Of a stretch of 64,000 bases of DNA, positions 54,936 through 62,469 are shown piece by piece. The notes beneath the pieces are model-generated. The model did no database searches. It saw only the letters and a program-made list of their open reading frames with translations, and was not told where the DNA came from. The position numbers and the translations under genes were made by a program. Source of the DNA: Verrucomicrobiales bacterium (GTDB lineage: Bacteria > Verrucomicrobiota > Verrucomicrobiia > Verrucomicrobiales > DEV007); contig PBSY01000058.1 of the NCBI GenBank assembly GCA_002726915.1, forward strand, positions 1 to 64,000, written 5' to 3'. The first letter of the stretch is position 1. Each line of letters begins with the position of its first letter.

Positions 54936-55808
54936 CTATAACGGGTAGCGCTTCTTCATATCGAGGTAGGTCAGATTCGACACTTCTCGAATAACATCCG
55001 CTCGGTGAGAAATCCACGAGCCGTAGGATCTGCTGCGGGATCTACTCTCAATGATCCCAATAATCATGTAGGGGTATGACTCACCATTACGACCCCGCGC
55101 CACAAGGATGCCCATGTCACCACAGCACATCGCCGTGCTACCGGTCTTATTGTAAACGCGGGTGCCCCGCGGAACTCGGTTAGCATCATGATAAAGCCGA
55201 TCAATGCCTGGCAGAGCCATAATACGGAGGATCTCATTCGAGTTCGGTAGTTGTCTCTTCCAGAGCGCATCAAGAAAGCGGGCGTAATCAGCCGCAGAAC
55301 CAAGATTACGATAAGTCCGTCCGTTGCTGGGAATATATTCAACCAGTCCGATCTGCCGGCATAGAGATGGGTAATGGCGCTTGAGAAGAGCCTCGGTAGC
55401 AGCCGGCCCTCCGGTTTGGCGCATCACCCAGTTCGTCGACTCGTTGTTGCTCTTCTGGATCATCAGTTCCATGTGACGGCGACTTTTGGAACCGTAGATG
55501 ATCTTCCCAGCCTCAACCTGATGAAAAAAAGCCAACGCGAGGTAGGGCTTAATCATGCTTGCTGCCTGTAACGAGGCGTTTTCATTGATGCTGACCAACT
55601 TCTCCCCTCTCGTAAAATCGTAAACCACCCAAGCTGTGCGCTCGTTTCTTCCAATCGCCCCACGGGACCTCAGTCCCTTGATGTATCTCTCGATTTCGGA
55701 CTCTAAACGACTGTCAATCGTCGCCCGCGTCTGGACAGGCAGTAACGAGAAAGAAAGAATCAGGCAGGCAAAAACCAGCGTAAACAGTGGCGACTGGCGG
55801 TTAATCAT
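54936..55808 (-). CDS. Class A beta-lactamase-like serine hydrolase
   Basis: 290 residues, signal peptide to ~29. The active-site motifs of serine beta-lactamases are present: Ser84-M-I-Lys87 (SxxK), S120-N-N122 in place of SDN, and NKTGST (KTG box, ~226). The segment between them (GRTYRNLGSAADYARFLDALWK) contains the conserved helical region but no clear ExxxN omega-loop motif, so deacylation may differ from true class A enzymes. A cell-wall peptidase-like or esterase role is as likely as antibiotic hydrolysis. Two adjacent cysteines (TAMCCGDMG) are unusual after the KTG box. It converges with the propeller-PHP gene. Confidence 0.85.
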   Translation of the reverse strand: MINRQSPLFTLVFACLILSFSLLPVQTRATIDSRLESEIERYIKGLRSRGAIGRNERTAWVVYDFTRGEKLVSINENASLQAASMIKPYLALAFFHQVEAGKIIYGSKSRRHMELMIQKSNNESTNWVMRQTGGPAATEALLKRHYPSLCRQIGLVEYIPSNGRTYRNLGSAADYARFLDALWKRQLPNSNEILRIMALPGIDRLYHDANRVPRGTRVYNKTGSTAMCCGDMGILVARGRNGESYPYMIIGIIESRSRSRSYGSWISHRADVIREVSNLTYLDMKKRYPL

Positions 55809-56063
55809 GTCGGATTCAAAACGAGTGGGTAAATGTGATAACTTAGTTAAAATAACTTAAATAATTATCGATGCAGCCATAAATTGTCACATTTTCGCAT
55901 GCTCGAATGCGCTAGGGATATTCACACGACTCCTGTGGAATGATTTTTCTCTGTATTACTTCATAAAATAACCCGAAGGAATCTTCGTAGGCTGGACGTC
56001 GTATTTGCAGCGTCAGCTAAGTTTTCTTACCACTCTTATGTTACCCTTTCTCACCACTCCTCC
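55809..56063. other. Divergent intergenic region
   Basis: It lies between the leftward beta-lactamase-like gene and the rightward leader ORF and esterase. It is AT-rich near the beta-lactamase start. No gene or strong regulatory element was recognised. Confidence 0.45.
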
Positions 56064-56201
56064 ATGCGCCACCTGTCATTCGCTATTCTGCTGAGCCTTG
56101 CTCGGCTTCCGCTCAAGACCTCGGGAAAGCTCAACTTCATTTGGTGCTTAGGTATCAGGGGAATGGAAAAGGCTCACGTCTTCAAAAATCCTATTGTATG
56201 A
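56064..56201 (+). pseudogene. Leader-like ORF with broken signal peptide, overlapping the esterase start (ATGA)
   Basis: ATG at 56064 gives 45 codons starting MRHLSFAILLSL, then a frame that turns polar and stops at TGA 56199-56201, overlapping the esterase ATG by ATGA. One base off, the sequence after the hydrophobic core reads CSASAQDLGKAQLHLVLRYQGN, a good signal-peptidase site. So this looks like the head of a secreted protein broken by a frameshift. It may still act as a translationally coupled leader for the esterase. Confidence 0.35.
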
Positions 56202-57043
56202 GGTGGCTAGTGCTTCTTTTCATCTTCGCAGCCAAACCAACATGGTCAGAAGATCTCGTCACGCCGGTCATGACAGACGATGCGCCTGCTGCCGGCAAGC
56301 GGGTTCGCCAAGTTGCTCCTGAATATCAGGGCACGAAAGTTTATCATTCACTTTACCTTCCCTCCGGTTGGAAACCCAGTGGAAGCTATCCCGTTATTGT
56401 CGAGTATACCGGCAACGAATTTCCTCCCGGCAAGGGGAGCGGTAAAGTCAAAGATGCCAACCTCGGGTTCGGCATGAGCGGAGGCAAAGACTTCATTTGG
56501 GTGGTCATGCCCTACGTGCAGCAGGGAAAAACGGAAAATGCTGTGAAGTGGTGGGGAGATAGGAAAGCCACGGTCAATTACTGCAAAATCAACCTACCCC
56601 GCATCTGTGATCAATTCGGAGGCAATCCTGACAAAGTTATTGTTTGCGGGTTCTCACGGGGTGCCATCGGCTCCAGCTACATTGGCCTGGCCGACGATGA
56701 AATCGCCGTATTATGGGCAGGAATGTTCACACACGACCACTTTGATGGCGCCAAAACCTGGAATTACCCCGAGAGCGAACGCGAGTTCGCGCTCAAACGA
56801 CTGGCGAGACTGAAAGGCCGCTCCGTTCTTGTTTCCGGCCAACGTGGCACTGGGATTCGTGACACCTTTCTCAAGGACCATCTCGATCTGGCTGACTTCT
56901 CTTTCCTTGATGTGCCCGTTACCAAGGTCTTCGACATCCCAGATGGTCCCGTCGTCCACAGCCACACCGATCTATGGATGCATCGTAACAGCAAATATCG
57001 TGACCGGGTTCGAGCTTGGATGAAAGTGATCTTGGCTCCTTGA
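56198..57043 (+). CDS. Secreted alpha/beta-hydrolase esterase
   Basis: 281 residues from the ATG at 56198 (MRWLVLLFIFAAKPTWS, a proper signal peptide). An earlier in-frame TTG at 56141 would put 19 polar residues before it. The fold is an esterase of the dienelactone-hydrolase/poly-hydroxyalkanoate-type: SLYLPSGWKPSGSYPVIVEYTGN, nucleophile elbow CGFSRGAIG (serine in GFSRG), and VVHSHTDLW with the likely catalytic His. The trailing RVRAWMKVILAP is typical. It is exported. Substrate unknown. The thioredoxin-like gene follows 76 nt downstream on the same strand. Confidence 0.85.
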   Translation: MRWLVLLFIFAAKPTWSEDLVTPVMTDDAPAAGKRVRQVAPEYQGTKVYHSLYLPSGWKPSGSYPVIVEYTGNEFPPGKGSGKVKDANLGFGMSGGKDFIWVVMPYVQQGKTENAVKWWGDRKATVNYCKINLPRICDQFGGNPDKVIVCGFSRGAIGSSYIGLADDEIAVLWAGMFTHDHFDGAKTWNYPESEREFALKRLARLKGRSVLVSGQRGTGIRDTFLKDHLDLADFSFLDVPVTKVFDIPDGPVVHSHTDLWMHRNSKYRDRVRAWMKVILAP

Positions 57044-57119
57044 GGGCCATTCAGCGCCCCCCTCCATCGTGGCTAGAAGAAGCTTTCCTATTTTCGGAAG
57101 CTCTGGTTTACTTTCCCAT

Positions 57120-57770
57120 ATGAAGCTAGGGATCCTTCTCGCGGGAGTTTTTGCCGTGAATTCCATTTTTTTTCTCCAAGGGGCCGACAAGTACGATGTC
57201 CCCGAATTCGTGAAGGAACTCGAAGACCTCAGCGAAGTGATGGAGGTAGCCGCCACTTCCAACAAGGGAATCACGTTTCTATTGATGGACCCAGACTCGA
57301 CCTGAGGTCCTGCCAATGCTGCCAGTTCGGTAGCGATCGAGAAGCTCAAAGAAGACACCGAAATCATTCTCATCACGGGAATGAATCTCCACAAATCGCC
57401 CCAGGCAGTTCAGGATGCGATCTACAGCAAAGAGGCTCAGGGACCCATTCCTGTGGTGGCGGTTACAGACTCTTCCACGGAGCAGCTGGTCAGCATGGTG
57501 CCATACTTCAGCATGAAAGACGTCAATGGCTTCAACGAAACCATGGCCAGTCTCGCCTTGATACGCGGGGAAATGGCCGAAGCGAAGATCAAGAAAATTT
57601 ATGCCTTAGAAACCTGGACTAACAACAAGGGCCGGTCTATTCAGGCCACCTACGTGGCCAGCAATGAGACTGACATCACGCTGAAGCTGACGAACGGAAA
57701 ATCAGCCACATTTTCAATCTCTAATCTAAGCGAAAAGAGCAAGAGTCGCGCTAATGAGCTGGCTCAATAA
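57120..57770 (+). CDS. Thioredoxin-like exported protein with in-frame TGA at the active site: candidate selenoprotein, with C-terminal SHD1-like domain
   Basis: Read through the TGA at 57303-57305, the gene gives 216 residues in one frame from ATG 57120 to TAA 57770. A signal peptide (MKLGILLAGVFAVNSIFFLQGA) precedes a thioredoxin-like fold: strand ITFLLMDPDST, then U62-G-P-A-N in the place of the C-G-P-C motif, helix AASSVAIEKLKEDT, strand EIILITG, and the cis-Pro strand GPIPVVAVTDSS. About 155-216 form an SHD1-like module (IYALETWTNNKGRSIQATYV, then FSISNLSEKSKSRANEL). No Cys exists elsewhere in the protein, so Sec62 would be the only redox residue. Conventional annotation would show two fragments, 57120-57305 and 57381-57770. 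A plain nonsense mutation of Cys or Trp is the main alternative. RidA converges 6 nt downstream. Confidence 0.6.
57306..57334 (+). promoter_or_regulatory. Candidate bacterial SECIS element
   Basis: Directly downstream of the in-frame TGA, GCTGCC (57318-57323) pairs with GGTAGC (57329-57334) through six pairs, one of them G-U, closing the 5-nt loop AGTTC. The hairpin is 17 nt, starts 12 nt after the TGA, and puts the apical loop 18 nt away. It has a G among the first two loop bases. As I recall the bacterial SECIS model, these values fall within its limits. Confidence 0.45.
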
Positions 57771-57776
57771 AAGCGT

Positions 57777-58151
57777 TTACTCTACCTCAGCAAGGCACTC
57801 GATCTCGATCAAAGCGCCAAGAGGAAGTGCTGCTACCTGGACAGTTGAACGTGCTGGTTTGTGCTCGCCAAATGCCGTAGCGTAGACCCCGTTCACAACA
57901 GGAAAGTCTCCCATATCAGAAAGGAAGATAGTTGTCTTGACGACCTTATCGAGGCTGGATCCAGCGGCCTCCAACACGGCAGCCATGTTCTTGATTACCT
58001 GCTTAGACTGGGCCTCGATTCCATCGACCAGAGCCATAGAGGCCGGATCGAGCGGCAACGCGCCCGAACAATAAGCCAGCCCGTTTCGAACAACGGCGTG
58101 AGAGTAGGGGCCAATCGCGGCCGGAGCTTCAGTAGCAGTGATGAATTCCAT
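57777..58151 (-). CDS. ridA: RidA family reactive-intermediate deaminase
   Basis: 124 residues, the usual RidA length. Conserved elements: AIGPYSHAVVRNGLAYCSGALPLDP at the N-terminus, QVIKNMAAVLEAAGSSLDKVVKTTIFLSDMGDF in the middle, and PARSTVQVAALPLGALIEIECLAEVE with Arg101 that binds the substrate carboxylate. It is a cytoplasmic trimeric deaminase of 2-aminoacrylate-type imines formed by PLP enzymes. It is the last gene of a minus-strand run starting with DUF1080 and the propeller; the stop-to-start gap to the propeller is 41 nt. Subgroup (RidA proper or a paralogue) is not resolved. Confidence 0.93.
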   Translation of the reverse strand: MEFITATEAPAAIGPYSHAVVRNGLAYCSGALPLDPASMALVDGIEAQSKQVIKNMAAVLEAAGSSLDKVVKTTIFLSDMGDFPVVNGVYATAFGEHKPARSTVQVAALPLGALIEIECLAEVE

Positions 58152-58192
58152 GGCAAACTATGGCGCGCCCAGCTGCAATGACGAACGAAAAA

Positions 58193-59458
58193 TCACTCCC
58201 CAATGCAATAGAGAGCCTGCTGCGAACGAATCAGCAACTTCCCATCAGCCACTGCAGCGGTTCCGTTAAAGAGTGTGCTGTCTCCTGCGATCTTATTTTG
58301 GGATAGAACGTTCAATCTATCCGGCGACGGCTCGATCACAAACGTGCCGTTAGCTCGGCTCACCGCGTAGATCTTCCCGCCGGCCACCACCGGTGACGCG
58401 TAAAATGGCTTACCCCGTCCTCCTGCTCCTTCCAGACCGGGCAACCGCTCTGCCCAAAGTTCTTCCGCTTCTCCCGGCTTAGCAGCAAAGGTAATTCCAC
58501 TATCAGCAATCCAATACATGATCCCATCGACTTCCACCGGAGCGGTCATGTAAGTGGCAGGCTTCTGAGTATCGTAAAGAATTTGATTGGAACGATCTCC
58601 TTCTCCTCCCGCCTTGATAGCAACGCGGGCCGTTCTGGGAAAACCTCCTGACACAGTCAAAATATCACCACTGAGATGCGTCGTATTCGACATGTTCCCA
58701 GGAAGATTGTAATTAGCGAACCACCGAAGTTCTCCCGTCGCCGGATCGTAGGCGCGGAAGTTACCGGTTGCGGCATAAATGAGATCCGTTCTAGAGCCAC
58801 CTACCTTGGCTAGAATCGGAGTACCGTAAGTCTGCCCCAGACTAGGATGCTTGGCCCGCCACCTCTCACTGCCGTCCGCTTTGCTGAGAGCTATAAAAGA
58901 ATTAGTTTCCTCGCCCGCCGGCACAATAACGAGGTCATCGTAGAGGATAGGGCTGGAGGCAGATCCCCATACTTTTGCGGAAGACATCCCTCCGGTGCGC
59001 GCTTTCCACAGCTGATTACCGTCGTAGTCGAACGCGTAAACTCCCGCTTTTCCAAAATAGCCAAAAATCGCTTCGCCGTCCGTCACTGGGGTATTACTAG
59101 CCCATCCGTGTTCTGTGATGTAACCGCGGGCAGGATCAATCGGAAAGTCATTGGGAATATCTCGAGTCCAGACCACATCGCCGCTGTAGAGATCAATGCG
59201 TTGGAGATGGCGCATCAGATTTTCACCGCTGCCACTGTAGCTGGTGACAAAAACCGCGCCACCAGAGATGATGGGAGACGAGCTCCCCTCACCTTCAAGG
59301 TCGACTTTCCAGACCATATTCTCTGATTCGCTCCACTCGACAGGAACAGCCTCAAGAGAAATCCCCTGCGCATTATCCCCGCGAAACTGTGGCCAGTTGG
59401 CAAACGCTACACAGGATATCAGAAAGCTGATGGAGAGGGTCAGGCTAGCGGTCTTCAT
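58193..59458 (-). CDS. Secreted PQQ-like beta-propeller protein
   Basis: 421 residues with signal peptide to ~20, then NWPQFRGDNAQGISLEAVPVEWSESENMVWKVDLEGEGSSSPIISGG, the standard opening of PVC secreted propellers. Blades carry the W-x-D/A-x-x-G-x-x-x-W pattern (DYDGNQLWKARTG, KADGSERWRAKHP, DPATGELRWFANY). It ends SQQALYCIGE. It is only distantly similar to the propeller at 41462-42778. The DUF1080 gene lies 20 nt upstream on the same strand, so both are likely co-transcribed. A structural or binding role in the periplasm is as likely as quinoprotein activity. Confidence 0.9.
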   Translation of the reverse strand: MKTASLTLSISFLISCVAFANWPQFRGDNAQGISLEAVPVEWSESENMVWKVDLEGEGSSSPIISGGAVFVTSYSGSGENLMRHLQRIDLYSGDVVWTRDIPNDFPIDPARGYITEHGWASNTPVTDGEAIFGYFGKAGVYAFDYDGNQLWKARTGGMSSAKVWGSASSPILYDDLVIVPAGEETNSFIALSKADGSERWRAKHPSLGQTYGTPILAKVGGSRTDLIYAATGNFRAYDPATGELRWFANYNLPGNMSNTTHLSGDILTVSGGFPRTARVAIKAGGEGDRSNQILYDTQKPATYMTAPVEVDGIMYWIADSGITFAAKPGEAEELWAERLPGLEGAGGRGKPFYASPVVAGGKIYAVSRANGTFVIEPSPDRLNVLSQNKIAGDSTLFNGTAAVADGKLLIRSQQALYCIGE

Positions 59459-59478
59459 TATTCGCTTTTATAATTCTA

Positions 59479-60258
59479 CTAAAGGCGACGAACCTTGAGG
59501 TTGCGATACCAGACGGGATCTTTGTGGTCTTGCAGCAGAATTGGCCCATCCCAGCTTCCGAAGCCTTCATTCTTCCTATACTTACTCGCCTCAAAACGCT
59601 CATACCAATCGCCACTACCCCACTCGATACTCACCACTTTTTCTCCGTTAAGCCAGTGCTCAATAAAGTTCCCTTTGGCACGAATTTTTGAGGTATTCCA
59701 CTCACCTACCGGCTTGATCGGCTTATCATCCGGTGCAGCGACCAGTTCATAAAGCGATGCAGCACGATGATTGGGCTTCTTGCCGTCCGGATGCTTTTCA
59801 TCGTCAAGCACCTGATATTCGAGCCCGAGGCGTTCACGAGTTCGATACTTAACACCACTGTTTCCGGCATCGGAAATCTTCCACTCGAATGTTAGTTCAA
59901 AATCCTTGTAGGAATCCCTCGTGATAATGTCACCCGTAGCGCCGGGGCGCGACAGAATGCCATTCTCAAAAACCCAACCCGCACTCACGGGCGAACCGTC
60001 CACATCGGTCCACGCCGAAAAGTCACCCGAAGCGAACAGATCCACACTTTTATCCTCAACCTCAGGTGAAGGGGACGGACCGCTCCTAGGGCCCACCTCC
60101 GCACATGAAGTAACATCGGCTTTGGGAGTTCGAAACACGCCCGAAGAATCTTCGAGGGGAGCATAGCCCTTCTCTCTCTGGTTACTATTCTGGGCAACCA
60201 AACTCGGAAACCCCAAGAACGTGAAAAAAGTCAAAATAACGAGGTGATTATTGTTCAT
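59479..60258 (-). CDS. Secreted DUF1080 protein
   Basis: 259 residues from the ATG at 60258 (MNNNHLVILTFFTFLGFPSLVA, signal peptide); an upstream in-frame start would add a second hydrophobic segment and is unlikely. A ~55-residue polar linker (NQREKGYAPLEDSSGVFRT) precedes the DUF1080 domain: SVDLFASGDFSAWTDVDGSPVSAGWVFENGILSRPGATGDIITRDSYKDFELTFEWKISDAGNSGVKYR, then HPDGKKPNHRAASLYELVAAP, and the terminal GPILLQDHKDPVWYRNLKVRRL. It would act on 3-keto-glycosides outside the cytoplasm. It lies first in a likely operon with the PQQ-like propeller. Confidence 0.9.
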   Translation of the reverse strand: MNNNHLVILTFFTFLGFPSLVAQNSNQREKGYAPLEDSSGVFRTPKADVTSCAEVGPRSGPSPSPEVEDKSVDLFASGDFSAWTDVDGSPVSAGWVFENGILSRPGATGDIITRDSYKDFELTFEWKISDAGNSGVKYRTRERLGLEYQVLDDEKHPDGKKPNHRAASLYELVAAPDDKPIKPVGEWNTSKIRAKGNFIEHWLNGEKVVSIEWGSGDWYERFEASKYRKNEGFGSWDGPILLQDHKDPVWYRNLKVRRL

Positions 60259-60596
60259 GAGAAATTTGAAAAGAGAATTTCGATACCGATTAAGACAGAA
60301 ACATACTACCCAAAGAAACACGGGCAGCAAGAACGTCAATTAACCCGAAAATGCCCCCTTCTCTGCGCAAAGACGGATTCTATGAACGCTTAGCCCACAC
60401 CCGAAATGACGCAATAGACAAAATACAACGCGAAAGGGTGGTGTCACTCTCTGGTCACGTGGACACAACACAGTCACCGCTATCATTGAAGTTTGATCAC
60501 CGAAGGACCTTGAAAAATCAGACAGCTAACTTTGCATCATACACTCATCCCATGCTTGTCGCCCCATTAACTCAATCGAGTGGCTCACCAACTGAA
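60259..60596. other. Intergenic region, 338 nt
   Basis: It lies between the leftward sulfatase and the leftward DUF1080 gene. A 91-codon plus-strand frame at 60351-60626 has no recognisable features and is probably chance. No clear terminator or promoter was found. Confidence 0.5.
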
Positions 60597-62138
60597 TCAC
60601 TTCGGGACCACGCCGGTCTTCTTTGACCAAGCATTCCACTTTTCGGTGAGTTGCTGAACCAACTCGGGGTGTCGATCCGCCAAGTCATTGGCTTCGACAC
60701 GGTCCTTCCCGAAGTCATAAAGACACCAGCGCTTATCGTGCCGGTCGTAGACCAGTTTCCAATCTCCCTGCCGTACAGCGCGATTGCCACCCCAATACCA
60801 GTAGAGTGCGGAATGAGCTTCCCGTTCTTCTCCCTTCAAAACTGGAAGCAAGGACTTGCCGTCGAGCGGTAGGGTAGACTTGTTAAAATTCGGATGCTTG
60901 TCAGGATATTCAGCCCCGGCAATCTCTAGAAACGTCGGTAAAAAGTCGATAATGTGACCCACTTGATCAGTCCGGGTTCCCGCCTCAATCTTTTTTGGCC
61001 AGCGTACGACCAACGGAGTAGCAACACCGCCCTCGTGACAATACTGTTTGTATCGCCGGAACGGCGCATTCTGAGCACTGGCCCATCCCGGCCCCACATG
61101 AGAATAAAATTCTCTCGGCCCTGGCACTTGGTTGGTATCATTACCGCCTGGCGTTTCGGCACAAGCTCCGTTATCCGAAAGGAACAAGATCAGAGTGTTA
61201 TCTCCCTCCTCGGCTTCGTCCAGAGCATCCAAGAGTCGTCCAATATTCTGGTCGACGTTATCAACCATGGCCGCATAAACTTCCATTCGGAGTTCCTCCC
61301 ATTCCAAGTCAGGGGATTGCCCCTCTTCCCACGACTCGGCTAAGCTGTCCCGTTCTTCGATGGCCCAATGCTCATTTAGTAGGCCAAGCTCCTTCTGCCG
61401 AGCAAGGCGCCTCTGCCGCAAGACATCCCATCCTTCAGCATACTTACCTTTGTACTTGGCGATATCTTCGGGCTTAGCGTGCAGCGGATAGTGTGGTGCA
61501 GTGTAGGGAAGGTAATGGAAAAATGGTTTTCCGGTCCCTGAAAAACGCTTGATCGTTTCGATGGCATGGTCGGTAAAGGCGTCCGTAGTGAAGTAGTCCT
61601 CGGGGAAGTCGTCATACTCAAGGAGCCTATCATTGTGGCCGAAAGGACGCACCCGTCCCCCTTTAAAATCGGGATCAGGAATCTTGGGATTGAAAAAATT
61701 ACAGGCCCCGTCCCAAAGGCCGTAGGCCTCGTCAAAACCGCGATCGAAAGGAATCGTTCCCTCGGTCTTCCCATTGTGCCATTTCCCTGACATACCCGTC
61801 TGGTAATCAGCGTAACGCAGGGCTTCCCCGAGAGTCAGCATTTCGTGCGTGATTAATTCAGACTGCCCCCTTCCACCGTTTCTCGGATAAAGCCCCGTTA
61901 AAAGGGACGCCCGCGTCGTAGTGCATTTTGCGTTGTTGTAAAACTGAGTGAAAAGCATTCCCTCAGCTGCAATTCGGTCAATGTTCGGAGTCTTGATCTC
62001 TGATCCATAGCAGCCAATATCCGACCATCCCATATCATCGACCATGATTAGGATAATGTTCGGCCGATCGTCCTCGTTCGCTAACACCGTTGACACCCAA
62101 AACAAAGTTGATAGAGAGACCGTTACGAAAAATTTCAT
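60597..62138 (-). CDS. Secreted sulfatase (S1_4-like arylsulfatase) with CTTTR formylglycine motif
   Basis: 513 residues from the ATG at 62138 (MKFFVTVSLSTLFWVSTVLA, signal peptide). RPNIILIMVDDMGWSDIGCYG gives the metal site. The active-site block is C72-T-T-T-R76 followed by ASLLTGLYPRNGG. The usual Pro is Thr, as in sulfatases whose motif reads CxSSR or CxTTR, a known variation of the S1_4 type. HNGKTEGTIPFDRGFDEAYG, PFFHYLPYTAPHYPLHA and TLILFLSDNGACAETPGG complete the core. GDWKLVYDRHDKRWCLYDFGKDRVEANDLADRHPEL is the regular tail. It is the longest sulfatase here and stands 338 nt upstream of the DUF1080 operon. Confidence 0.93.
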   Translation of the reverse strand: MKFFVTVSLSTLFWVSTVLANEDDRPNIILIMVDDMGWSDIGCYGSEIKTPNIDRIAAEGMLFTQFYNNAKCTTTRASLLTGLYPRNGGRGQSELITHEMLTLGEALRYADYQTGMSGKWHNGKTEGTIPFDRGFDEAYGLWDGACNFFNPKIPDPDFKGGRVRPFGHNDRLLEYDDFPEDYFTTDAFTDHAIETIKRFSGTGKPFFHYLPYTAPHYPLHAKPEDIAKYKGKYAEGWDVLRQRRLARQKELGLLNEHWAIEERDSLAESWEEGQSPDLEWEELRMEVYAAMVDNVDQNIGRLLDALDEAEEGDNTLILFLSDNGACAETPGGNDTNQVPGPREFYSHVGPGWASAQNAPFRRYKQYCHEGGVATPLVVRWPKKIEAGTRTDQVGHIIDFLPTFLEIAGAEYPDKHPNFNKSTLPLDGKSLLPVLKGEEREAHSALYWYWGGNRAVRQGDWKLVYDRHDKRWCLYDFGKDRVEANDLADRHPELVQQLTEKWNAWSKKTGVVPK

Positions 62139-62469
62139 CTTAGCATTCCCATACAACCACAAGGATCGCACCTAGGGCAATGGATCGTTTTTGCAAAGAG
62201 GTCCAAATTTGCGCAGTCTATCCTTCGAATTAATGCGATCTTCCTGCCGGTATCGCCTACCCATCTAAATCGGTGGCAGATAGACCTCTCTCTGTATTGG
62301 CGCCTTATGGATGCATGGCCCAGATTTAAGAGGTGAGGCTAAATCGTCGCCCTTACTGCAATGCGTTGAATACATTTACAAAGATTTAGTTATACTTTGA
62401 TCGATAGCAAAGTCAGGAAGCAGCAGACTTTTTTTTCATTTAACTTTCCTCGATACATTTTAATTCAAT
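62139..62469. other. Divergent intergenic region with a possible sigma-70 promoter for dsbD
   Basis: Between the sulfatase and dsbD starts. On the plus strand TTGAAT (62366-62371) and TATACT (62391-62396) lie 19 nt apart, ~75 nt before the dsbD ATG. The spacing is somewhat long, so this is only a weak promoter candidate. No small gene seen. Confidence 0.35.

Noticed and set aside
54936..55808. Clinical-type class A beta-lactamase resistance gene
   Set aside because: The motifs are present, but SDN is SNN, no clear ExxxN is visible, and there is no mobile context or resistance neighbour; a generic serine hydrolase is the safer call.
56141..56197. TTG start at 56141 for the esterase
   Set aside because: It would place polar residues before a complete signal peptide that starts at the ATG at 56198.
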